Shown piece by piece: positions 1 through 11,949 of a stretch of DNA of 51,618 nucleotides (positions within the stretch are counted from its first letter, which is position 1; each line of letters opens with the position of its first letter). The stretch lies in NCBI GenBank assembly GCA_009602725.1, contig WELB01000132.1:205661-257278 (forward strand). The letters run 5' to 3'. Position numbers and translations under genes: made by a program. The notes under the pieces are model-generated. The model saw only the letters and a list, made by a program, of their open reading frames with translations, searched no databases and had not been told where the DNA came from. Source of the DNA: Spirogloea muscicola (taxonomy: Eukaryota > Streptophyta > Zygnematophyceae > Spirogloeales > Spirogloeaceae).

Positions 1-1
1 C

Positions 2-1644
2 GGCGGCGGCGGCTGCAGTGGCGGCGCCGATGGCGCCGGCGGGGCCGCGGCGGCGGAGCCCGCGGTCGAGCTCCGGGCGTACCGTGGCGAGGAGGAGGAC
101 CTGCCGGCGATCATGCGGCTCGTGGACGGCGAGCTCTCGGAGCCCTACTCCGTCTTCACGTACCGCTACTTCATCTCCCAGTGGCCGCAGCTCTGCTACC
201 TCGTGAGCCCAGAACCCCACAGCCCACCAGCACTTCCTCGACTCCGTGCACCCAGTTGCCCACGATAGCGGCGCAGCAGAAGCTGCGCCGGCGGCGGTGT
301 GGTGGGTCGACCTCTGCGGTTGTGCCGTCGTAGTGAATAGAGTCTTGCAATCACATGCAGCTGCGGCAGGCAGAAACTGACAAGGGTGCGGCCGCTGCTT
401 GCCTTGCCGAGGCTTCCAGGTTTACAGCAAAGAGGAGCAGTGCGTTGGCGTAGTCGTGTGCAAGATGGACGAGCACCGCGACCGCTTCCGCGGCTACATT
501 GCTATGCTGGTCGTCATCAAGCCCTTCCGTGGCAAGGGCATTGGTATGTGACACCACAGCAGGCGCCTCTTCCATGGTTGCTTCCTTGCTTTTGCATGTC
601 GCTTGTCTGCTGTGCCGCCTGATTGCTGCTGCCAGTTGTCCTTGACCAGCACATAGGCTGATGCATTCCAGAATCTTAGGAACCCTATTGATGACCCACA
701 TGGTATCGGCTTTGTGCTCATTTCATTGCGGCCATGGACTGGTAGCTGTATGGAAAGATCCAGCACAGAGCATCTAGCACCTTGTACAGTAGCTCAACAG
801 TATCTAGCGTCTTGTAGGCGGTTTTATGGCCGTTCTCGTGTTCATGCTGTTGGTGGCCCTCATGCTAAGTTGCTGTTCTGCTCCGTGCTGCAGCAACCAG
901 GCTAGTTGTGAAGTGCATTGAGATTATGCGGGATGCAGGCTGCGATGAGGTACTTTAGTCTACCTTCGACTTTGCCAGCTCTGTCTTCTGTGTACTAGTC
1001 TGACCAGTGAGGACTCTGAATTCGGAAAATGAGGAGTTGGCACTGCAAACTTGCCCTGGTCTCTAATGTCTGCAAAATCTCATGCGCGTGTTGCATGCAA
1101 AGCCTAAGCTGGCTGCCCTTGGGAGGCGTGCGATGGGCCCAAGCATGAAATGGCTGTTTTAGGCTTCTGTGTGGAAGTCCGGAGTTGCCTTGTCTGCTCG
1201 TGCATCACAGATTAGGTGAATTTGCCTGCTGACGCATGTGGGTTGCCGACACTTGCGCAGGTGATCCTAGAGGCGGAGGTCACAAACAAGGGCGCCCTGG
1301 CCCTGTATGGTAACCTCGGGTTCATTAGGGCCAAGCGCCTGCATCGCTACTACCTGAACGGTGCAGATGCATACCGCCTCAAGCTCCTGTTCCCGCTCCC
1401 GCTGCCGCTGCGCCCATTGCAGCAGGATGAGTCGGCAGTGAACGCTACATATGATCACCTGCACCGACACATGCACGGTCCCGGCTGCCAGCACGACCAT
1501 GCCAACGAGCAGCAGCAATTGCATCTGCAGCGCCGCCAAGTGTCGACGCACGTGCACGGGCCCGGTTGCCAGCATGGGTCGTCAGCTGCCTCACAGCAGC
1601 CTAGGAAGCATGTTCATGGCCCAGACTGCCGGCACAGTCACTAG
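2..1644 (+). CDS. NAA30: N-alpha-acetyltransferase 30 (NatC catalytic subunit, MAK3 type), 5' partial
   Basis: Exons 2-202, 420-543, 894-949 and 1261-1644; all phases close and the stop is TAG at 1642. The product acetylates N-terminal Met followed by a hydrophobic residue, as the catalytic subunit of NatC on cytosolic ribosomes (family knowledge). Visible GNAT features are the entry strand around [10 protein letters not shown], the [15 protein letters not shown] segment, the acetyl-CoA loop RGKGIA (pattern RxxGxG/A) and the C-terminal core [10 protein letters not shown] followed by [14 protein letters not shown]. The N-terminus is Gly/Ala-rich and runs off the window, so the start codon is not seen. 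Oddity: the usual protein ends shortly after the GNAT core, but here about 70 extra residues follow, rich in Gln, His and Cys, with three copies of an HxHGPxCxH motif. The identification is secure; the role of the tail is unknown. Confidence 0.93.
1468..1635 (+). repeat. Three coding copies of an HxHGPxCxH motif in the NAA30 tail
   Basis: Within the last exon of NAA30 the nine-residue motif occurs at 1468-1494 (HMHGPGCQH), 1549-1575 (HVHGPGCQH) and 1609-1635 (HVHGPDCRH). The spacers are Gln/Ser/Arg-rich. A short His-rich end (SH before the stop) follows the third copy. Codons differ between copies (CAC/CAT, GGT/GGG/GGC, TGC throughout), so the peptide seems to be conserved rather than freshly duplicated. 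Spaced His and Cys suggest metal binding; that is inference. Confidence 0.85.
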
Positions 1645-2194
1645 TATTCCTTTGGCGACACTGCCACAATTCTGTACTGCTCTTGTGGCGTCCGTTATTG
1701 GTTTGAATGCTTGCAATGTTCTTCTGTATGCATCCTGTGGAGGCAAGGTGCTATGTGACAGGGCGAGAAGGCTGGGCAGCATGACGGCCTCTGAATGGGC
1801 GCAGGTGTTGAGCAGGGCTGCAGCAGTTGAATACTATGAGTTCTGCCCGCAAAGCTACTACAAGTACTATCCACTGCAAGCATCACCAAAGAATGCCGAA
1901 AGCAGCATTGAGCAGAATACTTAGAAGTCAGCCAGGCAGCATGATGTCCTGATTGCAGGCACAGGAGAAGGCAACCTGCCTTGTTTGCCATATCATGCTG
2001 CGACCATAGAGCTATGCGGCAGCTATGAGGATGTAAGAAGGCTCCAACAGGTATGAGGTGTCTATGGGATCTACACAGATAAGGGGCTAGGCACAAGCCT
2101 CAAAGTACTGGGAAATCTGAAGTTCTGTGATAACCCATGCCATAATAGGTGCAAGGATGTTGAGGCGCGCAACCTCAGCATGGCCTCACGCTAC
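1645..2194. other. Convergent intergenic spacer NAA30 / SOX
   Basis: About 550 bases between two facing stop codons. It should hold both 3' untranslated regions. I see no further gene, RNA or repeat. Open frames crossing it are short and have no family features. Confidence 0.6.
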
Positions 2195-5100
2195 CTACAA
2201 TCTAGCTGCCGAACCAAGCCTGACACGATGCCAAGAATTGTTTAGAACGCCCCTTAAGTTCCATACCTCCTGCCAGCCCTTGGGCTGTGTGTTGCACGAA
2301 GTGTCAACCTGAAGGACCACAACAACGTCACAGGCAAGTTCTGTCATAACCGCGTACAACATGGCCAATCTCAGGAGCCTGAAGTTGAGCAACTAATAAT
2401 GCACAACTCAACTCACCGCTTTGGCAACAACCTCGCAGGGGCCCTGCACTGTGGTTGAGAGCTCCCAGAATATCCAGGCCCACTTGTCGCCCTTCTGAGT
2501 GGCTGAAGGACTGAAGGACTCAGGCTTGCCACTGCCCTGTATTTGAAGGCCTGCACCCTGCTGGAGCAATCTGGCCTGCTGCCAAGTGGCTCCGCCATCC
2601 ACTGAAACATCAACTCTCTCAATGCCCCTGCCTCCTCCAGCTATGGCATAACCCTTCACTGTAATCTGCCGACATTTACAAAGTAATCAGCCAATACTGC
2701 TAGAACAGGCATTGTCTTCTTCGACTATCAGGTTACTCCAACTGCTGGTAAGCAACAACGGGATTATGTGGTTCTTTCCAAACAACTAGATTAAGGGCAG
2801 CTACAGGACTTGTCCGCAGCTTCCTCAGGATGTGTCTTACCTCGTTGTCAGCTTTGACTATGTCACCATCTACAGGCTGACAAATTGCGCACTGCATGCA
2901 CCTCAGTATCAGAGAGTCGATCACCAATTGGCAAAGGCCATATGGTACGAAGCTGAAGGTGATGTATGCACATGTTTGCAACATTTTGCTCTTGACAGTG
3001 ATCTTGCACTTCCGAAGGCTCAAACATACGAGATTGGCAGAAAGTCCCCAACTACCACAGTTGCAACTTAGAGTCCTGCATGCGAAACTAGATGAGCCGC
3101 ACGATGCTTTGAGCGAACAGAAAATACACTCTGAAAATCTGATTACATGTCTTAATTCTTGTAAGTTCAAAGCAGGAGTAAGAATTCAAGATACCTGCAC
3201 TGGGAAGTCCATGATGGGTCTCCTAGTGTCCCAGTCCACATTATCCCAATCAACCGCAGGAGGAAACATTTTGTAGTCCTTTTGTGTAAAGAAACCCTGC
3301 AGTGGAGATAATATTGAAAGCTCAGTACAGAATAAATCTGACCTTAAATTCCTGAAGTTGATTGTTGCAAATTCAAAACCATGTGAATCGACTTCGAAAG
3401 TACTCTCTCTGTGTCTCTCTCTCTCTCTTTTCATTGCCTTTTGCTGTCAGGAACCTGAGTATGTTGTTTATCGCACATTCCCTAGACAATGAACACGCAT
3501 ATTTCAGCAACTCTTTCAGCTTCGGAGAGTTGTCAATTTGCGTCAGACATAGTGAGGATGTCCTCTTAATGCTGGCATGCAAAGCATGAAAGCCGATCTT
3601 TGTCCTTGCCTGGCACTCATCCTTTTGTACTTCGATGGATTGCAGCCATTTCACAGACCTTGCACCAATCACCCCTGGTACCACCACCCTCAATGGGTAC
3701 CCATGATCTCTATTTAGAGCCTGGCAGCAACACAGTCCTGGACAACGGTGAGAGGTTGAGAACTCATAGGAATCTAGAAATGGCTCTGAGGTACTACTTT
3801 CTGCTTGCATGTAACTGAAGAAACTTCTGCCAATATCTCAGATGTCAGGCTTGTTAGCCGGTTTGCTAGATGAGCTTCCACATTGAACACCATCAAGCTG
3901 ACAAGGAGGGCATCCCAATGCTTCTCATTGTATGGAGCAATGCCAGCACTGCAGCAACTACCTTGCCGTTCATCTCATATGCCAAGAGCACGTCCATGTC
4001 CTGTAGTGTTGCCATTGCAAGAGGGACAGAGGCTGTGTAAGGGCCTCCCTTCTCCTCCTGCAAGAAAAAGCGAGCACTGTAGATACAGCAGTGCAGGGTA
4101 GGAAACAATATTGCTTGGGTCTCGGAAGTGGAGCTCCTAATAGCAATGACTATTGATCAGAAGGGCAGGCAAATAGAGAAAAGCTGAACCTATGAGGAAG
4201 GCAAGATGCTCCACAGAGCTATTCGTGAGGTGTACACTGAGACTATGTGTGATTACGTGAGAACGAATAGCTGTGAAAGAGAGCAAGGCAAGCCATGAAC
4301 CTTGCAGACGTCAACACTTGTGAACTGAACATAGCGTGCCCCATCAGCGGTGCAAGACGTGTCTCTGGGAATGCCTGCTAGTTCCAGTATCCTCCATAGC
4401 TTCACCCCTCCCCACACCGCTGAGAACCTTGCACATGGAAGGTCAAGTCAATCTCTAGGTACTTTGAGAACCTATATAGGTGGAGTTATTCCTAAGGATG
4501 AGGGACAAGGTGGCAGTGCGAGTCTCTTCGATGCAGTTACTTGACATACTGATACATCTCACCTATTCAAGCATATGTCGCTCTTAGTACAGTGGCCTGG
4601 CAGGAAGAAAGCCTTACCATTTCCCAGTGTAGCTAAGCCCCAACCGACTCCTCGGACCTTCTTGCGCTTGCTCATCTCTGTTCTGCGGTTGCCTGCACAC
4701 TGTAGCTGACAGGATTGACGAACGAGCCAGGGATCTTCCACTCACATTTTCTTGACGCCTTAGCAAGAACCTAGAACAGTTGACTTTGAGCAGTGACGTT
4801 GTGTGGCAGTGTAAACAACAGCATGTACTAAGGAACAAGTGTCTGTACAAAAGAGCAGGACATTCAGCCTGCCAATTACCTGCAAGGTTGCCATAACTTC
4901 CTCTTTAGGTAAGCGCCTGCTCAAAGCCATGTGAAAGCACTGTCAGATTCTCACTTATGTGAGTAAAACCTCATCATTGCAGCTGTAAGAACAAGACTCA
5001 GTGCCAGGCGAGGCAACACCAAAGTGGTAAAGTGCACTGCACAACACTGCTAGACTGACTTACTGGTATTACTGGTACATAGCTAAGTATGTGACTACAG

Positions 5101-5726
5101 AAACATAGTAGGGGCAGGTAGATACTTGATTTCGTCTAAAGATAAAGACAGCTGATTCTGCATATGTCCAGTCACCTCCAGCTTATACCTATTCAAAGCC
5201 AGGGTCATGGTTGCTTCTGTGTCAACACTCCAATGCAGTTGGCAGTCCACAGATCACAATCAGCAGCCCACACTCACAAGTGATCACCAGGCTAGCATAT
5301 ATTCCAGTCTAGCCATCAGACATCATGCTAACGCTCCAGTCATGTGCCAACTGTGCTATGGAGGTCCAGATCCTAAGTTACTAACCTTGCAACATCACAG
5401 AAAGGGATCGGCCCATGGTTTCTCTTGTAAAAGTAGTGCACAGGAGTGATGTACGACGCCCTCAGCGCAGCCGGCGTGGGCTCAGCATTGAAGGGAGCCT
5501 GGTTGCAACGGACAGGACCTCCCAGCATCAGCGCCCATGCAGCGCGACTGCGGGCGTGCTTCGGATACTGCGGGCCTGGCGCAGAAAAGCCATCATCCTC
5601 GTGCGTCTAACACGTCTTAGGAGGCTCTTAGAAGGCTGCAGTCAGTTGCCGCACCTTGTCGTTGACGACAAGCGAGGGGTCCCGTGCAGGCTCGCCAGCG
5701 TAGTCCGTCGGGCCCCAGAGAGCCAT
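2195..5726 (-). CDS. SOX: Peroxisomal sulfite oxidase (molybdopterin-dependent)
   Basis: Twelve exons in transcript order: 5726-5655, 5498-5386, 5188-5126, 4916-4880, 4699-4618, 4419-4301, 4057-3962, 3720-3610, 3296-3195, 2891-2841, 2665-2417, 2308-2195. The sum is 1209 nt, 402 aa, close to the roughly 393 aa of the plant enzyme. The product oxidises sulfite to sulfate with O2 and, as in plants, has no heme domain. Landmarks are [10 protein letters not shown], the cofactor region [10 protein letters not shown] with the Mo-ligand Cys, [29 protein letters not shown], the QKDYKMFPP segment, and the dimerisation domain [17 protein letters not shown] to [15 protein letters not shown]. It ends in ARL, a PTS1 tripeptide, which implies peroxisomal import. 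The start ATG opens [13 protein letters not shown], aligned with the family N-terminus. The intron after 3610 has a GC donor (CAG/gcaagg). Confidence 0.95.
3404..3430. repeat. (CT)n microsatellite
   Basis: A nearly pure CT dinucleotide run with one GT interruption, lying inside a sulfite oxidase intron. On the gene's sense strand it reads as GA repeats. Confidence 0.85.
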
Positions 5727-6099
5727 CGCAGAGGCCGGTCCGGCGTGCGCGCGCGCCGCCGAGGGCCTCCGGCGCAGGCGCCGTCCGCCGCCCGCGCCGC
5801 AAGTAGCGCCGCCGCGGCCGCCGCGGCGGGCGCGGCGCTAGGGGCGCTGGGCTGGGCCGCCGGTGGACAAGGCGAACCAAGAAATGGATGGCAGTTGGCT
5901 GCATACATCAGAAAAGGGTGCATACAGAGGGTGTTCATCTCTATACAATCTGCACTCTAAATTGCTCGCTGCAATGAGGCTGATACACGGCAGCACCATG
6001 TTGACAATGAGCCGAGGCCCCCCGCCGCGCTGGCGACGGAATCGGCGCGCCGGGTGTGGAGGCGGCCATCCGCCCCAGCGGTCAGAGGCATGATGCTGG

Positions 6100-6248
6100 G
6101 ATTCTCGAGCGCCACCGTGTAACCGGCCTCGACAGCCGAACATGGCGTTCCGGAGCAGGTCGTGTGTGCAGGTCCGCTCCCCGCCCCGTGCGCACCTGGG
6201 CATATGAGCTGCCAACGATGCCGCGTCTGGGCTGCGCTCGCCGCACTC
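6100..6248 (-). pseudogene. Possible retroelement fragment with a CxCG...H...C..GG tail
   Basis: An open frame on the minus strand (whole frame 6326-5838) contains CECGERS near 6248, followed about ten residues later by HMPRCARGGERTCTHDLL. The order CxCG, His, Cys, Gly-Gly, His, then an acidic/basic helix resembles the Cys/His tail found after reverse transcriptase in some non-LTR elements. No catalytic RT motif is present in the window, so this would be a dead fragment. The assignment is tentative. Confidence 0.3.
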
Positions 6249-6330
6249 GCACTGCTGTATGTGGCCAGCAATGTGTGTATATGCTGGACCCTTGTCTGCC
6301 TTCGTCACAACCAAAGGGAGATCCACTTGC

Positions 6331-6488
6331 GCAGGTGTATCGCATGCGCCTGTGCGTCTCGCTGCAGAGGTCCATGGCTCGCGTGCCGCATCTGCGTGCC
6401 GGTCGTGCCCTAGCTGCAGCCTCTGGCCCTGGCCTGGGGACCGCTACCAGGAGCCCAGGTTCTCCGACCTGCGGCTGCTTAGCAGGGG
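6331..6488 (+). repeat. Dispersed repeat family R1, copy A (ORF-tail part)
   Basis: The translated reading includes VYRMRLCVSLQRS, LRAGRALAAASG and then FSDLRLLS. The same order of peptides recurs at 49868-50030 (+) (VYRMRLSVSLQRS, LRAGRALAAASG, SDWRLLT) and on the minus strand at about 51190-51000 (RRVSACLQR, KAGRALAG, SDLYVLTRDY). Peptide-level conservation across diverged copies points to the 3' end of a transposon ORF; the element class is unknown. Confidence 0.7.
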
Positions 6489-7360
6489 AGACTGAGTCTT
6501 CCATAGCTGCTTGATTTCATCTGTGATAGCCCCCCACTGGTGGAGAAGCGCACTGCATCTTTCTCATTACTAGAGTCTCCCTTTGGTTGTGCTTGTCGTT
6601 CTGTGACCTTAACACCTCTTTGAATTTCTCTTACCACAATGGTGTACTTGGCTTGGCCTCCCATTCATTCCATGCGCACCGGGCGCCGACCATGGTCTGA
6701 ATCTTCATGGAGCTACTCTCATTAATTCCTTACCAAGCTGAGAGCAACGGCAGCTCGGCTTGGTAGCCCTTTCCATGCAGTCCTCCTCCAAGCTGCACAT
6801 GGTACACTGCGAGTGTGCTGCTGGAGCAGCGGCAGGCAGCAGGACGGCGCAGAAGTGGTCTCTGGGAATGTTAGCTCCACAATCACATGGCACGCGGTGC
6901 ACTTGACATAAAAGGGAGGCCAAGCCGAGGGAAGCCGAGCCACAAATTCATAATGTAGAAAGGAGAGGTAGCGCGTATAGAATGGTATGAAGATTGGCTG
7001 CAATATGTAGTATGGCTGCTTGACATGCAGCTGATGCACGTCAGCAAGCATCAGCCTACAAGATCCAAGCCAAAAGCTGCAAATGCAAGACTCTGGAGCA
7101 GTAAGAACACACAGTACTGCCAGCGGCTGTGAAATACTATTCCATACAGCGCGGCTGCAAAGATAAAGGAAGCCATGCACAGCTCCCTCCCGTACAGCCT
7201 GTAGTCATGCACGCTTGCTGCTTGTCACAAGCATGAGCGAAATGCAATCTTACTACATCTGAAAAAAGAACCACGGTGATATACTGTCACAAGCGTTACA
7301 ATTGCACTAGTACTTCGTAAGCAGAGGAATGCCACTTGATACTGACTGCGTCATGGAGCA

Positions 7361-9867
7361 TTATGTCGAAACAGTGCAGTTTAGATACGCGACTTGCCTC
7401 CTTCGCCATGGTTTGCCCGACTTCCTCTTTAGCTTGCTCTCCCCCTTTGTTGTACATGCAGGTAGTGCAGGGGCTGCATCAGTGTGCCAGTGACCTAGCT
7501 TCTTCGTGACCACCCATGAGTGACTGTTTGCCAGCTCCAAGAAACCGGCGAACATGGCAGACATCTTGATGATGGACATCGCGTTCTCGAAGAGAACGAA
7601 GGGCACTGCATAATACCACGATCTGCAGCACCAAGGAATCCAATCTCAGGCAATGCTATACCAAGGTGTAATTTTCAGTCACTATGCAATATCTTCTTCA
7701 ACGCTGTAGGGACATCAAGAATATATACTAACCTGGGAGTGAAGGCAATAGTTGAGATGGTCACCAGAAGAGGAACATAGATGAGGGCCCAGTATGGTAT
7801 GGACACTTCAGGAGCAAATACACAGATGGGAACCAAAGTGCAATAGAATACGAAGGACACAATATGTGTGGCAAAAAGGCGAGTACCAAAGAAGAAAAGG
7901 TTCAGATAGATCTTCTGCGGCAATGAAATCTGGTTGTCACGCGTAAAACAAAATTGGCTTAGCAAGGGGCAATTTATCGGCAGAGTTTAGCTTGCTTAGC
8001 CAGTTGCTTGGCAGGTGTACATGACTGATTCCGCACAAGCAAGGCCACCCACATGACAGCCAATAATATGCATGAGTCAGCAATCACAAAGCTTTGTCTT
8101 CTCATGCCCATTGGCCTCCCGGGCCTGACCTTCGACTCCCACACTTGTGACATTGCTTTTCTCCACAACTGCATCGGTCCGCAGGTCCAGCGGTACTGCT
8201 GATTGCGAAGTGCAGCATATGTGGACGGAATCTCGTTGACACACTGGCACACAGAAAAATCACATGCCCTGTAACATATCAGAGATGCTGTCCTTTTTGG
8301 TGCTCTTAAGCTCTCAACCAACTAGCAAGCGTGCTGCATACACAATGCAAGATCAGCAGTCAGAGCTACAAGGCCAGTTTCACTTGCAGCTACCTCAACG
8401 TCGTTCAGAAATATGAACTTCCAGCCTTTCAAGAATGCTCGCAGGGAAAGATCCATATCCTCCACAGTGGTGCGATTGTTCCAACCCCCTGCATCTTCGA
8501 TGGCCGACCGGCGCCAAACTCCAGCAGTCCCTGCAGTCGGTAGTTCTGGCAGCTCGTCACAGGTGAAGGCAAGTCCGCTTGAGCTTCGAGCCTGAGGAGT
8601 TGGACTGTCCGCTAACCAGCTAGTGAAGGCACCTCCATGTGACCGCGGTCAACACTTGACCACCTCACCGTTGAAGTTGAAGAAGTTGCCAGAGGCAGAA
8701 CGTGAGTACTGCTCGCACTTCAAGTGATAATTCAGCGAGATCTCCTGCACCCTTGTGAGCATGGACTCGTTGGCATTTGCAAAGGTCCATCTGGTCTGCA
8801 CGAACGCCACCCGAGGATTGTCCTGCCAAAGCAGTGTGCGTATATGGATCCACTCATGTATTGACCGAGGTGATCGCACATGCAGCTGGAAGGTGTGACT
8901 TTGTTTGCAAGTGACATGCATGCTTCTTCCGACATTGCAGCTATGCTTAAGCGCTGCTTTTCTTGGAGTAGCTGCTAAGAGTGATAGGAGCGCAAGTGCA
9001 TGGGCGTCGTTACCTTCAAGTAAGGCACAGTCTTGTGGAGGAAGTCACGCTCTGGCTTGAAATCTGCGTCGAAGATGGCTGTGAATTCATAGTTCGTGAT
9101 CAGTGGCGCCGCCTCGAGCATTGCTCCGGCTTTGAAGCCCTTCCTGTTCGGCCTCCACTTGTTGACGATGTTCACGCCCTGCGCCTGCCACTTGAGGACT
9201 CTGCTGGCAATTCGGCTTCGAGTGACAGGGCACGTTGAATCATCCAGCACCTGCACCATCAGGCATTCTCGTTGCCAGTGTAACTCGCAGGCGGCGTCAA
9301 TGACCTGCTCGCACACCTGCCAAGTGCAAGAACAGCATGTCTGAGCTTATGCAGAGTGGGACCAAAAGCCTGCATGATGCAAGCCTGCTCGGATGCCAGA
9401 CTGGAAACTTGCTGCTGGACAAACGTGCGGGACAACATGTACACAGACGCCGGAGTCGATGGACCTCCCAGTGTCAGAAGACGCGTGTGTGTACCTCCTT
9501 CTCGTTGAACATGGGGATCTGAACAACCACCGTGGGGTAGTCGTCGCCGGAGCGCGCTGGGTCCGGCAACGGGGTGCACTTGAAGGCCGCCTCGGGCTTG
9601 CGGCGGGAGAGGTGCCAGTAGAGGGCGAGGTAGAAGTGGAAGAGGCGGTCGGCGGCGACGAGCGAGGAGAGGAAGGAGGTGAGGCCGACGAGCGCCTGCA
9701 GCAGCGGCGCGAGGAGGCGGACGCGCGCCTCGCGGCAGGCGGCCGCGGCGGCGGCCCAGCCGGCGCGCGCCGCCTCCACGACGTCGTCCAGGGACTCGGC
9801 GCCGGCGCCGCGCGGCAGGACCAGGGAGCTCGCCAGCGGGGTGCCGCGCAGGAGCAGGATCACGGCG

Positions 9868-9869
<2 letters not shown>
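7361..9869 (-). CDS. Cellulose synthase-like A type glycosyltransferase (GT2), 5' incomplete
   Basis: Exons 9869-9495, 9316-9014, 8822-8669, 8530-8394, 8243-8130, 7929-7733 and 7622-7361; 1542 nt, at least 513 aa, near the usual ~530. Beta-(1,4)-mannan or glucan synthase of the Golgi (family knowledge). Visible are an N-terminal membrane helix before [26 protein letters not shown] (first Asp pair), FDADFKP (DxD), [16 protein letters not shown] (catalytic ED) and QQYRW (QxxRW). C-terminal membrane helices and VVTKKLG near the end follow. DDST, FDADFKP and the WTCGP after QQYRW favour CSLA over CSLC, but an ancestral CSLA/C protein is possible. No ATG is seen: the open frame reaches a 77-base A run and an N. 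The C-terminus carries a basic tail ([16 protein letters not shown]). Confidence 0.9.
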
Positions 9870-9946
<77 letters not shown>

Positions 9947-9947
9947 N
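9870..9947. other. 77-base poly-A run plus single N: probable assembly join
   Basis: An uninterrupted A run at 9870-9946 is followed by one N and then very GC-rich sequence. It cuts the first exon of the CSLA-like gene before any start codon. It looks like a badly filled gap, not a genomic poly-A tract. Confidence 0.75.
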
Positions 9948-11949
9948 GAGGCGCGCCGGAGGCGCCGCCGCCCGCCCCGCCGCGATCGGCGGCGCGGATC
10001 ACGGGGGGGCAGGGGCGGCCGATGGCGGTGCCTGCAGTCCCCGGGGGAGCCCGGCTCAGGCCGCCTGCAGCTCTACTACCAGGTCGCTGGGCACTAACAG
10101 CTTCCAATTATAGAGATCGTTTTCACCACTGACTCCCGCGCCCCTCAGCACCTCCATTGTCCTCTTTTGGCCTGTCACAGTCATCGCCCATTCTGGGAAG
10201 GCCTTCCAGTTCATTGGGGCGCCTTCTATTGCTTCCCACTGCTTCCCATTCGCTGTAAGCTGTAGCATGACTGTGTGATTCCGGCGCCTCTCGGCCCTTT
10301 GACCTTGTTCATTCTTTCTGGGCTGGCTTTTCAAAGCCCCCGCCCCCTTTGAAGAGCTCACTTCTTTCAGTGCTGGCCACGTCAATGCCTGCAGCGCTCT
10401 CAGGCCAATGCCTTTTTCCAGAAAGCTGGGCGAGATCTACCTGGTGTAGCGGGAGCGCAGTCGGTCTTAGAACCTGCCGTCTCGTAGCTGGGCCTTCTCT
10501 AGTGACCTCTACTTGCTGACCCGCAGCTACTACGGTGGGTGAATGTAGCAGCAGGCGGCCTACTCTTGTGGTTGTGCTTGTAAGCAGCGGCAGCGGTGGC
10601 GTCAGCGGCACCGGCAAATGCACCAAGTTGACAATTGATCGAAGCAAGAGTCGGGGCCAAGAAGACTGCTCGACCCCAGCCCTCCACACCCCTTTAGCTC
10701 GGTCGAAAAAGCATACAATGTTCGATGGGATGGGCCGTCTGGCCCACTTGGCTCCCCACGTCTCAACGGCCAGTATAGCACGGCACTCGCGGATTGTCAC
10801 TTCTACTGCTACCTATCGAGCTTGCCATGACTCGTCAGGGTGATCAACACCACTCGAGCAGGCTTTTGTTTTGCCTACTATTGGATTTCTCTGTGAACGA
10901 TGCGGGTGGCAAATATGGATTGTAGCACCGACGCAGCACGGGCAGATAGGGTACAATTGTATGACCAGAGCCGAGCTGGAGGTACCGTGCTCGTAATTCC
11001 CTTCTCATCAAGCTGATAGATCACGTACTAGAGATAATTAACGCGTGCAGCCACCTCCAGCTCTTGTCAACTGACACTGATGAGCCACTGACGGGACACG
11101 GTAAATCAATACTGCTTGGTCACTTCCGCTGGCCACTTTGCTGGCGAACTTTGCTCAGAAGTATCCATCCGCTTAATTGATAAGCGTGGCCACTGCCAGC
11201 TGCAAGATACACTGCAAAGAGGCACGGTGCCAAAGTTACGAGCAACCATGATTCAGCCCTGGGCAGAGTGTGCTGCAGAACAATGTCCAGCCTGCAAGCA
11301 CAAGTGCTCTGCAAGACATGCTCTATATGCTGAGAAATACCAAGAAAGTGCTCTGAACGTGTCCTTTGTGACATGGTTCTCAAATCCAGGAATGCACCTG
11401 TCCTCAGACATGCTGCTGATCTTGATGGGAAGCACCACAGTGAGTTTGTCGTCAGATTCAGATCGCTTGCTAGATAGAGTGAGGCACATATAAAGTGTCT
11501 CTGGCTCAATCAAAGCCAGGGGGAGATGTAGCACATGGTTGACTGACATGAGCTACTTCGCGTAGGCCAGTTTGGATGCATGGCAAGGACAGCGCTGCCC
11601 TTTCCCATTTTGAAAAGGGCAACATGGACAGCGGCGCTGCTCCAACAAGCAGGATCCTCTCACAACCCCAGCAAGTTGGAGCAAGCTGTCCTTGCATGTG
11701 CTGAGGGCTTGAGCTCTACAAATCACATGGGCCTCCTAAGGAGTGAGGGGAGATGGTGGCAAGCGAGCGGCTGTATTGACAGGTGACCCTACCCTCTGCC
11801 TGTGGAGGGCCTTTCTGTCCTTGGCAAGTAGGAAGTGTCCAAGCTGACATCAACAATCAGAGGATAAATGGCTTTGGCAGAACAAAGCAAAAGCAGGATC
11901 AGGTAGAGGGACAGGGGTGGTGATATTGTCCTTGTAAACTGATTATCAT
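9948..11949. other. Intergenic region between the CSLA-like and CrRLK1L genes
   Basis: The first ~100 bases are GC-rich and may belong to the missing CSLA-like 5' end. A fragment of repeat family R1 lies at 10298-10350. No convincing gene appears from 10400 to 11949. The last part should include the 3' UTR of the receptor kinase gene. Confidence 0.5.
10298..10350 (+). repeat. Repeat family R1, copy E (GGGCTGGC tail part)
   Basis: The segment has the order TTGACCTTGTTCATTCTTT, GGGCTGGCTTTTCA, AAGCCC. Close relatives lie at 50131-50168 (+) and, reverse-complemented, at 41361-41425 and 51517-51572. Only the tail portion of the element is recognisable here. Confidence 0.65.

Larger units (their letters stand above)
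5727..7360. other. Intergenic region with transposon debris, between SOX and CSLA-like genes
   Basis: The first ~200 bases are GC-rich and are the presumed SOX promoter and 5' UTR. From about 5950 to 6500 there are remnants of repeats (entered separately). 6500-7360 shows no recognisable gene and would include the 3' flank of the CSLA-like gene. Confidence 0.5.

Noticed and set aside
5642-5938. N-terminal extension of sulfite oxidase
   Set aside because: The longer open frame is not in the frame of the first SOX exon; the ATG at 5726 aligns with the family N-terminus.
9870-9946. Poly-A tail of a retroposed gene copy
   Set aside because: The run is perfect, ends at an N and interrupts an exon of an otherwise intact intron-containing gene; there is no target-site duplication. 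An assembly artefact is simpler.
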